A stretch of DNA of 5,162 nucleotides from Ferrovaceae bacterium (GTDB lineage: Bacteria > Pseudomonadota > Gammaproteobacteria > Burkholderiales > Ferrovaceae), in NCBI GenBank assembly GCA_027457225.1, contig DAIDTL010000087.1, positions 247-5,408 of the forward strand. The letters are read 5' to 3'. The notes beneath the pieces were generated by a model. That model did not search any database. It saw only the letters and a list, made by a program, of their open reading frames with translations, and was not told the DNA's origin. A program made the position numbers and the translations under genes. Below are positions 1 through 5,162 of this stretch, one piece after another. Each line of letters opens with the position of its first letter. Position 1 is the stretch's first letter.

Positions 1-712
1 CTTGGGTGGCAAGGTGTTGGTCACCACCCAGGAGGCCGTGCAAAAACTTGTGGCTGCCCGCTTTGCCGCCGACATCATGGGGGTTCCCACCATCCTGCTC
101 GCCCGTACCGATGCTGAAGCTGCCAACCTGCTGACTTCGGACGTCGATCCGCTCGACCAGCCCTTTTGCACGGGTGAACGTACCTCCGAGGGCTTTTATC
201 GTGTGCGTAACGGGCTGGAAGCTTCCATCGCCCGAGGGCTGGCCTACGCAGAAGTGGCGGACATGGTGTGGTGCGAAACCGGCAAGCCTGACCTGCAATT
301 TGCCAAACAATGGGCCGAGGCCATTCGGAGGAAATACCCCGGCAAGATGCTGGCCTACAACTGCTAACCGTCCTTCAACTGGAAAAAGCACCTGGATGAC
401 GCCATGATCGCAAAATTTCAGCGCGAGTTGGGAGCCATGGGTTACAAGTTTCAGTTCATCACCCTGGCAGGCTTCCACTCGCTCAACTACGGCATGTATG
501 ACCTGGCTCACGGTTACGCCCAGGACGGCATGACGGCCTACGTCAAACTCCAGGAAGCCGAATTTGCTGCTGAAAAGCAAGGCTATACCGCGACGCGCCA
601 TCAGCGTGAAGTAGGCACCGGTTACTTTGATGAAATCACCCAGGTCATCCAGGGAGGCACTTCATCGACGACTGCCCTAACAGGTTCGACAGAGGAAGAA
701 CAGTTTCATTAA
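1..712 (+). pseudogene. aceA: Isocitrate lyase, 3' part, interrupted by an in-frame TAA
   Basis: Isocitrate lyase cleaves isocitrate to glyoxylate and succinate, the first step of the glyoxylate bypass in the cytosol. The window opens just after the expected catalytic KKCGH motif; base 1 would be the last base of the His codon. The 236 codons here match the C-terminal half of the roughly 434-residue enzyme. Visible family motifs are ARTDAEAA, TGERTSEGF (substrate-binding Arg), WCET, KYPGKMLAYNC, PSFNW, GYKFQFITLAGFHS, EVGTGYFD and TALTGSTEEEQFH. At 365-367 a TAA replaces the first serine of Asn-Cys-Ser-Pro-Ser, whose serines bind the substrate. One C-to-A change from TCA explains it. The frame is the same before and after, with no indel, and conservation is undiminished downstream. 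Termination there would remove about 115 residues including essential ones. It is therefore either a very recent nonsense mutation or a sequencing or assembly error. Family identity is near certain; true pseudogene status is not. Confidence 0.85.
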
Positions 713-720
713 GCCCCCTA

Positions 721-737
721 CACCGGTCATTCCGGTG
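721..737 (+). other. Small hairpin after aceA
   Basis: CACCGG (721-726) and CCGGTG (732-737) form a perfect 6-bp stem with loop TCATT. It begins 8 bases after the aceA stop and lies 3 bases before the stronger terminator hairpin. It has no T-tract of its own, so it is not a terminator by itself. It may help block 3' exonucleases or may be incidental. The structure is seen in the sequence; the role is inferred. Confidence 0.4.
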
Positions 738-740
738 ACA

Positions 741-779
741 TCCCGTCCCGCTTGTCGGGACGGGATTCTTTACCTTTAT
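741..779 (+). terminator. Intrinsic terminator of aceA
   Basis: TCCCGTCCCG (741-750) and CGGGACGGGA (756-765) pair perfectly over 10 bp around the 5-base loop CTTGT. The stem is followed by a T-rich tail, TTCTTTACCTTTAT (766-779). It separates aceA from aceB, so aceB probably needs its own promoter rather than being simply co-transcribed with aceA. Confidence 0.85.
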
Positions 780-786
780 ATGTTCT

Positions 787-815
787 TTGTCTAAGTTAAA
801 ATTGTCCTGTAATAT
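787..815 (+). promoter_or_regulatory. Candidate sigma70 promoter of aceB
   Basis: TTGTCT (787-792) resembles a -35 box and TAATAT (810-815) a -10 box, each with 4 of 6 consensus bases, separated by 17 bases. Transcription would start near 822, leaving a leader of about 28 bases before ATG 850. The position directly after the aceA terminator fits. An alternative -10, TAAAAT at 797-802, has no good -35 partner. This is a pattern match only. Confidence 0.45.
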
Positions 816-838
816 TGCGACGCAGCATTACGAACTTG

Positions 839-852
839 ATGAGGACCTCATG
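839..852 (+). promoter_or_regulatory. aceB ribosome binding site and start inside a 13-base palindrome
   Basis: GAGGA at 841-845 is a Shine-Dalgarno sequence 4 bases before ATG 850 and supports that start. Bases 839-851, ATGAGGACCTCAT, are a perfect odd-centred palindrome around A845. As RNA it could fold into a 5-bp stem (AUGAG with CUCAU) with loop GAC, hiding both the Shine-Dalgarno and the first bases of the start codon. The stem is weak, so a regulatory role is only a possibility. Confidence 0.5.
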
Positions 853-2451
853 AACGCATCTTTCCGGCCCCCCGGCCTGACCATCACTGCGCCATTACAA
901 GCTGGTTTTGACCGGATTCTGAGCCCTGAAGCCCTGGAGTTTCTGGTTCTGCTGTGCCGCCAATTTGAGCCTCGCCGTCAGGACCTGCTGAATCAGCGCA
1001 AACTTCGCCAAGCCGAGTTTGACCAGGGCATTCGCCCTGATTTTCATGCGGAGACCGCAGCCATCCGACAAGGGAACTGGGTCATCGCCCCCTATCCCGC
1101 CGATTTGCAGGACCGCCGGGTTGAGATCACCGGTCCTACGGACCGCAAAATGGTGATCAATGCGCTCAATTCAGGCGCCAACGTCTTCATGGCGGACTTT
1201 GAAGACTCCACCACGCCCACCTGGGAAAACTCAGTACAGGGCCAGATCAACATACGCGACGCGGTCAATCGAACGATTCAGTTCACCAGTTCCGAGGGCA
1301 AGTCCTACCAACTTAAGGACAAACCTGCCGTACTGATGGTTCGCCCGCGTGGGTGGCATCTCAACGAAAAGCATGTGCTGCTGGATAGCCAGCCCATTTC
1401 TGGCGGAATTTTTGATTTCGCCCTGTACTTCTTCCACAATGCCAAGAATCTTCTGGCCCAGGGCAGCGGCCCCTATTTTTATCTGCCCAAGCTGGAAGGG
1501 TATCTGGAAGCGCGCTTGTGGAATGAGATTTTTGTGGCAGCGCAACAAGCCTTGGGGATTCCCGTAGGCAGCATCAAAGCGACGGTATTGATCGAAACGG
1601 TTCTGGCCACTTTCGAGATGGACGAAATCCTGTACGAATTGCGTGAACATAGTGCCGGCCTCAATTCCGGGCGCTGGGACTACATTTTCAGCTGCATCAA
1701 GAAATTCCGTAAGGACCCGGATTTTATTCTGGCAGATCGCAATCTGGTCAGCATGACGTCGCCCTTCATGCGGGCCTATGCCCTATTGTTGGTCAAAACC
1801 TGTCACCGGCGTGGCACGTTCGCCATGGGCGGCATGGCGGCCCAGATTCCAATCAAGGATGATCCGGTTGCCAATGAACTGGCTCTTTCCAAAGTGCGTG
1901 AAGACAAAACCCGTGAAGCTGCGGATGGTTATGACGGCACCTGGGTGGCTCATCCTGGACTGGTTCCCGTAGCTCGCAAGATCTTTGATCAACTGATGCC
2001 TACCCCCAACCAGATCAACCGGCAACGCAATGATGTCCACAGCACCGCTGCAGACCTCCTCGATTTTTCGCCACACGGTCCGATTACCGAGCAGGGTCTG
2101 CGCATGAACATCAACATTGGCCTGCAGTACCTGGGCTCCTGGCTCGCCGGGATCGGATGCGTCCCCATCCATGGTCTGATGGAAGATGCTGCCACCGCCG
2201 AAATTTCGCGAGCTCAGATCTGGCAGTGGATCCGGAGCCCTCACGGTATTCTGGATGACGGCCGCAAGGTCACCGTAGCACTGTTCCGTTCACTCGTTCC
2301 TTCCGAACTGCAAAAAATCCGCGAGGAATTGGGTGCGGCTCAGTTTGCGGCTGGGGAATACGTGGTTGCAGCAACCATGTTTGACCAATTGACGACATCG
2401 GAAGACTTTGTTGAATTCCTGACATTGCCCGGTTATGAATATATTAAATGA
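850..2451 (+). CDS. aceB: Malate synthase A
   Basis: Malate synthase A condenses glyoxylate with acetyl-CoA to malate and CoA, the second step of the glyoxylate bypass, using Mg2+ in the cytosol. From ATG 850 the protein is 533 residues, the same length as Escherichia coli AceB as I recall it. The open frame extends up to a TTG at 787, but that codon lies in the candidate -35 box and the extra 21 residues have no counterpart I recognise. Features along the chain are VEITGPTDRKMVINALNSGA and FMADFEDS near residue 100-125, RPRGWHL with the catalytic Arg at about 165-167, LIET with metal-ligand Glu249, the family signature REHSAGLNSGRWDYIF with Asp277, CHRRGTFAMGGMAA, and GLMEDAATAEISR with catalytic base Asp446. 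All expected active-site residues are present, so the enzyme looks functional. It lies downstream of the damaged aceA, whereas E. coli has the order aceBAK. No aceK is visible here and no clear intrinsic terminator follows. Confidence 0.97.
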   Translation: MNASFRPPGLTITAPLQAGFDRILSPEALEFLVLLCRQFEPRRQDLLNQRKLRQAEFDQGIRPDFHAETAAIRQGNWVIAPYPADLQDRRVEITGPTDRKMVINALNSGANVFMADFEDSTTPTWENSVQGQINIRDAVNRTIQFTSSEGKSYQLKDKPAVLMVRPRGWHLNEKHVLLDSQPISGGIFDFALYFFHNAKNLLAQGSGPYFYLPKLEGYLEARLWNEIFVAAQQALGIPVGSIKATVLIETVLATFEMDEILYELREHSAGLNSGRWDYIFSCIKKFRKDPDFILADRNLVSMTSPFMRAYALLLVKTCHRRGTFAMGGMAAQIPIKDDPVANELALSKVREDKTREAADGYDGTWVAHPGLVPVARKIFDQLMPTPNQINRQRNDVHSTAADLLDFSPHGPITEQGLRMNINIGLQYLGSWLAGIGCVPIHGLMEDAATAEISRAQIWQWIRSPHGILDDGRKVTVALFRSLVPSELQKIREELGAAQFAAGEYVVAATMFDQLTTSEDFVEFLTLPGYEYIK

Positions 2452-2477
2452 CCCTGAGTCAACCCACGGGCCGGGGT

Positions 2478-2506
2478 TTGCGTTACTCTCCCACGGCGAC
2501 TAGAAT
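2478..2506 (+). promoter_or_regulatory. Candidate sigma70 promoter of the small Ala/Lys-rich gene
   Basis: TTGCGT (2478-2483) and TAGAAT (2501-2506) are spaced by 17 bases. The -10 has 5 of 6 consensus bases; the -35 keeps only the TTG. Transcription would start near 2513, about 47 bases before ATG 2560. It lies in the 108-base gap after aceB, and an intrinsic terminator closes the unit at 2814-2850, which suggests a one-gene transcript. Confidence 0.5.
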
Positions 2507-2521
2507 TGCCGCGTATTGCCG
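2505..2521 (+). repeat. Direct repeat ATTGCCG, 10-base period
   Basis: ATTGCCG occurs at 2505-2511 and again at 2515-2521, one helical turn apart. It overlaps the end of the candidate -10 box and the expected transcription start. Two copies on the same helix face could bind a regulator, but a 7-base repeat can arise by chance. Confidence 0.3.
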
Positions 2522-2559
2522 GAACCCCCTTTTATTGACGATCCTCCGAGGAACTGACC

Positions 2560-2790
2560 ATGTCCAAATTGCTGTCTGCCCTGATCGCGACCGTTTTTGC
2601 CGCTGTCACCCTGTCTGCTGTCGCAGCTGATGCGCCAGCACCAGCGCCTGCCAAGCCGGCCGCTGCTCCGATGGCTGCTCCAGCACCCGCTGCAGCTTCT
2701 GCCACTAACAAGGCCCCTGCTGCAAAGGCCGCCAAGAAAAAAGGCAAAAAGAAGAAAGCCAAGAAAGCTGCTGCTCCTGCTGCCAACTGA
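2560..2790 (+). CDS. Small exported Ala/Pro/Lys-rich protein of unknown function
   Basis: I do not recognise a named family. The 76-residue product starts with a typical Sec signal peptide: MSK, a hydrophobic stretch LLSALIATVFAAVTLSAVA, and an Ala-x-Ala cleavage site after Ala22. The mature part, about 54 residues, has three sections: an Ala/Pro linker with PAPAPA and AAAP units (23-55), a lysine block with 9 Lys in residues 59-69, and a short Ala/Pro tail. It has 12 Lys, one acidic residue, and no Cys or aromatic residue after the signal. It is thus a strongly basic, probably disordered periplasmic or secreted peptide. GAGGAA at 2548-2553, 6 bases before ATG 2560, is a good ribosome binding site. 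The dedicated promoter and terminator argue that the gene is real. The lysine block recalls histone-H1-like or acid-shock-type proteins, but that is only a resemblance in composition. Confidence 0.8.
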   Translation: MSKLLSALIATVFAAVTLSAVAADAPAPAPAKPAAAPMAAPAPAAASATNKAPAAKAAKKKGKKKKAKKAAAPAAN

Positions 2791-2813
2791 TTTTCAGTCT
2801 GACAGCTTTGCCG

Positions 2814-2850
2814 AAGGCAGGGGTTTATGTCCCTGCCTTTTTTCTTTTTA
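2814..2850 (+). terminator. Intrinsic terminator of the small Ala/Lys-rich gene
   Basis: AAGGCAGGG (2814-2822) pairs perfectly with CCCTGCCTT (2831-2839) over 9 bp around an 8-base loop. The T-run continues from 2838 as TTTTTTCTTTTT. It begins 23 bases after the stop codon at 2788-2790 and ends only about 22 bases before the mnmA start. Confidence 0.9.
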
Positions 2851-2872
2851 ACCCCGTGCCGCATTTCAAATT

Positions 2873-3931
2873 ATGGCTAAACCCCGCGTAGTTGTCGGGC
2901 TCTCCGGTGGCGTCGACTCTTCAGTCTCTGCTTTGTTGCTCAAAGAACAGGGATATGAAGTCATCGGCCTCTTCATGAAAAACTGGGAAGACGATGTGCA
3001 CTGCAATGCGCGTGAAGATCTGGTTGATGCAGCCTCAGTGGCCGATCTGCTGGACATTGAAATGGAAGCGGTCAATTTCTCGGCAGAATACCGGGAACGG
3101 GTTTTCCAGAACTTTCTGTCGGAGTATCAGGCGGGAAGAACCCCCAATCCAGATGTACTTTGCAATTCCGAAATCAAGTTCAAGGCTTTTCTGGAGCATG
3201 CCCTGATGCTCGGGGCAGACCGGATTGCCACCGGCCATTACGCACGCATTCGCACGACCAATTCACGTTACGAGCTCCTGCGGGCAAACGACCCGCGCAA
3301 GGATCAGAGTTACTTCCTGTATCGCCTCAATCAAACCCAGTTGAGTCGCACACTGTTCCCTGTGGGGGAACTGCATAAAACCGAAGTGCGTGAGCTGGCA
3401 CGCCGTGCTGGACTGCCCACTGCCGAAAAAAAGGACAGTACGGGCATCTGTTTTATCGGGGAGCGTCCGTTCCGCGAATTCTTGCAGCGCTACCTGCCCA
3501 TCACGCCCGGCCCCATGAAAACACTTGAAGGACAGGTGGTAGGACAGCACCAGGGGTTGATGTACTACACCATTGGACAGCGGCAAGGCCTGGGCATCGG
3601 CGGCCCGGGAGACGCCTGGTTCGTGGTCGGTAAAGACATGGGCAACAATATTCTGACTGTGGTGCAGGGCCACGAACATCCTGCCCTGCAAAACCACTGG
3701 CTTTCTGCCAGCCAACTGAGTTGGATTGCCGGGACAGCCCCGGTCACTGCAGAACGTTACGGTGCCAAAAATCGTTATCGCCAGCTTGATGCGGCATGTA
3801 CGCTGACGCTGGAAGGCCCGGACAGCTTCAAGCTCCATTTTGACGACCCCCAATGGGCCATCACCCCTGGACAATCCGCCGTGCTTTATGACGGCGAAGT
3901 CTGCCTCGGGGGCGGCATCATTACCGCTTAA
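2873..3931 (+). CDS. mnmA: tRNA-specific 2-thiouridylase MnmA
   Basis: MnmA thiolates U34 of tRNA-Lys, -Glu and -Gln in the cytosol. It adenylates the uridine and inserts sulfur relayed from IscS via the Tus proteins. The 352-residue length is near the family norm (E. coli about 368). The N-terminal PP-loop GLSGGVDSS binds ATP (residues 9-17). FMKNWEDD follows at 34-41. Catalytic Cys97 lies in NPDVLCNSEIKFKAF, and GHYAR is at 121-125. DQSYFL is at 144-149. The second catalytic cysteine, Cys193, lies in KKDSTGICFIGERPFREFL. GLMYYTIGQRQGLGIGG begins the central domain and GQSAVLYDGEVCLGGGII closes the C-terminal barrel. All key residues are present. ATG 2873 begins MAKPRVVVGLSGG, as expected for the family, but no Shine-Dalgarno precedes it and a strong terminator ends about 22 bases upstream. 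The stop codon overlaps that of the convergent transferase gene. Confidence 0.97.
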   Translation: MAKPRVVVGLSGGVDSSVSALLLKEQGYEVIGLFMKNWEDDVHCNAREDLVDAASVADLLDIEMEAVNFSAEYRERVFQNFLSEYQAGRTPNPDVLCNSEIKFKAFLEHALMLGADRIATGHYARIRTTNSRYELLRANDPRKDQSYFLYRLNQTQLSRTLFPVGELHKTEVRELARRAGLPTAEKKDSTGICFIGERPFREFLQRYLPITPGPMKTLEGQVVGQHQGLMYYTIGQRQGLGIGGPGDAWFVVGKDMGNNILTVVQGHEHPALQNHWLSASQLSWIAGTAPVTAERYGAKNRYRQLDAACTLTLEGPDSFKLHFDDPQWAITPGQSAVLYDGEVCLGGGIITA

Positions 3932-4536
3932 GGATTGGGTGGGGTTGCTTTGAACGACTTGCGCTGGGCCAATTTGTTGGCCAGTGCGTCCAGATTGGGA
4001 TACTGCTGGCGCCAGTCAAGATCGGAAAAGCGGAAATCCAGCCATAACAGGGCGCAGCCCGTGGCAATGTCCGACAGGTTCATGGCATCTGCCGTACACC
4101 ATTGACGCTGATCCAGCTCACGCGACATTAATGCCAAACCGCGCTCCAGCTTGCCCCGTTGACGCGCTATCCAGGCCGGGCTGCGTTCGTTTTCCGGGCG
4201 CCGCAACTCCAGCACAATAGCCACACCGGCATCCAAAACACCGTCTGCCAGTGCTTCCCAGCGCTTGACCAGCGTTCGTTCACGGGTGGGCTCAGGAATC
4301 AGGTGTGCAACCGGGCTGATGGCATCGAGGTACTCGGTGATCACTTGTGAATCGAACAAGCAGACACCATCATCAAGGATCAGGGCCGGGACTTTACCAA
4401 GGGGGTTGTACTGCTCGATGAGCGGATTGGGCCCCGCCATACAGTCCGTGACAAACTCAAAATCGATTCGCTTTTCCAGCAGAACCACACGTACTTTGCG
4501 AACGAAAGGGCTGGTGACCGAACCAAGAAGTTTCAT
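3928..4536 (-). CDS. Glutathione S-transferase family protein, YibF-like
   Basis: The 202-residue protein matches E. coli YibF in length and over its N-terminus (MKLLGSVTSPFVRKVRVVLLEK). The N-terminal thioredoxin-like domain has Ser9-Pro10-Phe11 at the glutathione site, the cis-proline loop PLGKVPALI (Pro50), and Asp62-Ser63, which in this fold holds the gamma-glutamyl group. The all-helical C-terminal domain includes EALADGVLDAG and an N-capping-box-like NLSDIA near 153-158. Such proteins bind glutathione; the physiological substrate of this subgroup is not established, so only family membership is called. Translation begins at the ATG read from 4536, matching the YibF N-terminus. No clear Shine-Dalgarno precedes it, but an extended -10 promoter lies about 40 bases upstream. 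It is convergent with mnmA and divergent from purB. A stringent starvation protein A role is less likely given the closer YibF match. Confidence 0.93.
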   Translation of the reverse strand: MKLLGSVTSPFVRKVRVVLLEKRIDFEFVTDCMAGPNPLIEQYNPLGKVPALILDDGVCLFDSQVITEYLDAISPVAHLIPEPTRERTLVKRWEALADGVLDAGVAIVLELRRPENERSPAWIARQRGKLERGLALMSRELDQRQWCTADAMNLSDIATGCALLWLDFRFSDLDWRQQYPNLDALANKLAQRKSFKATPPNP

Positions 4537-4574
4537 GAGGGGTAGATATCCAATAGGTTGCGATTAAGTTTCTG

Positions 4575-4583
4575 ATTATAACA
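4575..4583 (-). promoter_or_regulatory. Extended -10 promoter of the glutathione transferase gene
   Basis: Read on the minus strand, 4583 to 4575 is TGTTATAAT, a perfect extended -10 (TGn followed by consensus TATAAT). No convincing -35 box lies 16-18 bases upstream, which extended -10 promoters can tolerate. Transcription would start near 4568, giving a leader of about 32 bases to the start codon at 4536. Confidence 0.65.
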
Positions 4584-4590
4584 TTACCTT

Positions 4591-4614
4591 CCACGTCGAT
4601 GATCAGCGCCGTGG
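4591..4614. promoter_or_regulatory. 24-base dyad, candidate operator between gst and purB
   Basis: CCACG (4591-4595) and CGTGG (4610-4614) are inverted copies. They share their centre (between 4602 and 4603) with the inner palindrome TGATCA (4600-4605), and CG/CG at 4597-4598 and 4607-4608 also pair. In all 10 of 12 symmetric positions match. It covers the place where the -35 of the transferase promoter would sit and lies about 25 bases upstream of the candidate purB -10. It does not resemble the E. coli PurR box as I recall it. The dyad is seen in the sequence; operator function is inferred. Confidence 0.45.
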
Positions 4615-4639
4615 TCCGAATGGCCGCACCAAATTACGG

Positions 4640-4645
4640 TAGAAT
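4640..4645 (+). promoter_or_regulatory. Candidate -10 box of purB
   Basis: TAGAAT at 4640-4645 matches the -10 consensus at 5 of 6 bases and lies 34 bases before the purB ATG. No good -35 box is found 16-18 bases upstream (the 4616-4622 area reads CCGAATG), so an activator or another promoter may be needed. This is weak support. Confidence 0.35.
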
Positions 4646-4679
4646 GGCCTATCTCCTCGTTTTCTGGGCCCCCTAGCAC

Positions 4680-5162
4680 ATGTCCCCATCCATATTGACA
4701 GCGCTTTCACCGCTTGATGGCCGCTATAGCGCCCGCATGGACGCCCTGCGTCCTTTTTTCAGCGAATATGCCCTGATCCATTACCGAACGCAGATAGAAA
4801 TCGAATGGCTCAAGACCCTCGCCATCCATCCGGGAATTACCGAGGTGCGTCCGTTTTCCCAGGACACCCTGGCCCAACTGGACCAGTTGGTCAGCCAGTT
4901 TTCAGAGTCCGATGCGGCTCAGATTAAAGCCATCGAAGTGCGCACCAACCATGATGTCAAGGCGCTGGAATATTGGCTGCGCGAAAAATTGTCGGACAAT
5001 GCCGAAATTGTGGCCGTAGCCGAGTTCATTCATTTTGGCTGCACCTCAGAGGACATCAACAACCTGGCCTATGCACTGATGTTGCGCGAAGCGCGCACTC
5101 AAGCCGTGCTGACACTGATGGATGATCTGATCGACAGTCTGCGCGCCCGCGCCCACCAGTAC
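4680..5162 (+). CDS. purB: Adenylosuccinate lyase, N-terminal 161 residues (runs off the window)
   Basis: PurB performs two beta-eliminations in purine synthesis: SAICAR to AICAR plus fumarate, and adenylosuccinate to AMP plus fumarate. It acts in the cytosol as a homotetramer. The frame is open from ATG 4680 to the window edge, 161 of roughly 456 residues. The start LTALSPLDGRYSARMDALRPFFSEY matches the E. coli type, with substrate-binding Arg15-Tyr16. TNHDVKALEYW (89-99) and EFIHFGCTSEDINNLAYAL (115-133, with Thr122-Ser123) are conserved active-site segments whose numbering coincides with E. coli PurB as I recall it. The catalytic His in THGQPATP and the SSTMPHKVNP loop would lie beyond the edge, so the completeness of the gene cannot be judged. 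No Shine-Dalgarno is evident before the ATG. The start is chosen from the protein match. The gene diverges from the transferase gene across 143 bases. Confidence 0.97.
   Translation, partial: MSPSILTALSPLDGRYSARMDALRPFFSEYALIHYRTQIEIEWLKTLAIHPGITEVRPFSQDTLAQLDQLVSQFSESDAAQIKAIEVRTNHDVKALEYWLREKLSDNAEIVAVAEFIHFGCTSEDINNLAYALMLREARTQAVLTLMDDLIDSLRARAHQY

Noticed and set aside
404..712. Open frame starting at ATG 404 as an independent small gene
   Set aside because: It is in the same frame as the upstream part and its protein is the C-terminal end of isocitrate lyase; ATG 404 is an internal Met with no convincing ribosome binding site.
787..849. TTG 787 as the aceB start, adding 21 residues
   Set aside because: ATG 850 has GAGGA upstream and gives 533 residues, matching E. 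coli AceB. The TTG lies in a candidate -35 box and the extra segment is AT-rich and not recognisable as part of malate synthase A.
1231..1650. Antisense frames inside aceB (also 1783-2244)
   Set aside because: They lie opposite conserved malate synthase sequence and show no domain or expression signal.
2473..2536. GGGGTT ... AACCCC followed by a T-rich stretch as an aceB terminator
   Set aside because: The arms are only 6 bp with a loop of over 40 bases that contains the next promoter; not a credible intrinsic terminator.
2542..2552. TCCTC-c-GAGGA inverted repeat over the ribosome binding site of the small gene
   Set aside because: A one-base loop cannot close, and the shortened stem would have only about 3 bp; probably incidental.
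2448..2630. 60-codon frame overlapping the aceB stop (ATGA)
   Set aside because: It has no recognisable protein, runs through the promoter region and overlaps the better supported small exported protein.
2532..2864. Antisense 110-codon frame opposite the Ala/Lys-rich gene
   Set aside because: Its Ala/Gly/Phe-rich protein is what the complement of GCN and AAR codons produces. It spans the terminator and has no ribosome binding site; it is a shadow.
3263..3874. 203-codon antisense frame inside mnmA
   Set aside because: mnmA is full length with every family motif; the antisense frame has no recognisable domain and is a by-product of codon bias.
3961..3987. Hairpin with GGCCAA/TTGGCC arms and one bulged G near the 3' end of the transferase gene
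   Set aside because: It lies within coding sequence and lacks a T-tract on either strand, so it is not supported as a terminator.

Overview
The window looks like ordinary chromosomal DNA from a betaproteobacterium. The isocitrate lyase ends in the EEEQFH tail that I recall from Burkholderia-type enzymes. The mnmA / glutathione-transferase / purB neighbourhood is, from memory, a common betaproteobacterial arrangement. I cannot name a genus from sequence alone. I see no phage, transposon, CRISPR or defence gene, and no tRNA or rRNA.

Left part (1-2451): the two enzymes of the glyoxylate bypass, on the + strand. The 3' half of isocitrate lyase (aceA) enters from the left edge. It is interrupted by an in-frame TAA at 365-367, exactly where the family has a substrate-binding serine in the motif Asn-Cys-Ser-Pro-Ser. 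The reading frame is otherwise intact to its natural stop at 710-712. Two hairpins follow, the second being a strong intrinsic terminator. Malate synthase A (aceB) then starts, best at ATG 850, with its own candidate promoter. If the stop is real, this copy of the bypass has lost its first enzyme while the second is intact.

Middle (2452-2872): a short monocistronic unit with a promoter, a 76-residue exported Ala/Pro/Lys-rich protein with a good ribosome binding site, and a strong intrinsic terminator.

Right part (2873-5162): mnmA (tRNA 2-thiouridylase, +) converges on a YibF-type glutathione S-transferase gene (-), and the two share a TTAA that supplies both stop codons. A 143-base divergent intergenic region follows. 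It holds an extended -10 promoter for the transferase gene, a 24-base dyad that could be an operator, and a weaker -10 for purB. The first 161 codons of purB (adenylosuccinate lyase) run off the right edge.

The most notable observations are the nonsense codon at the aceA active site, the intergenic dyad between gst and purB, and the small exported polycation. I found no convincing new multi-gene system.
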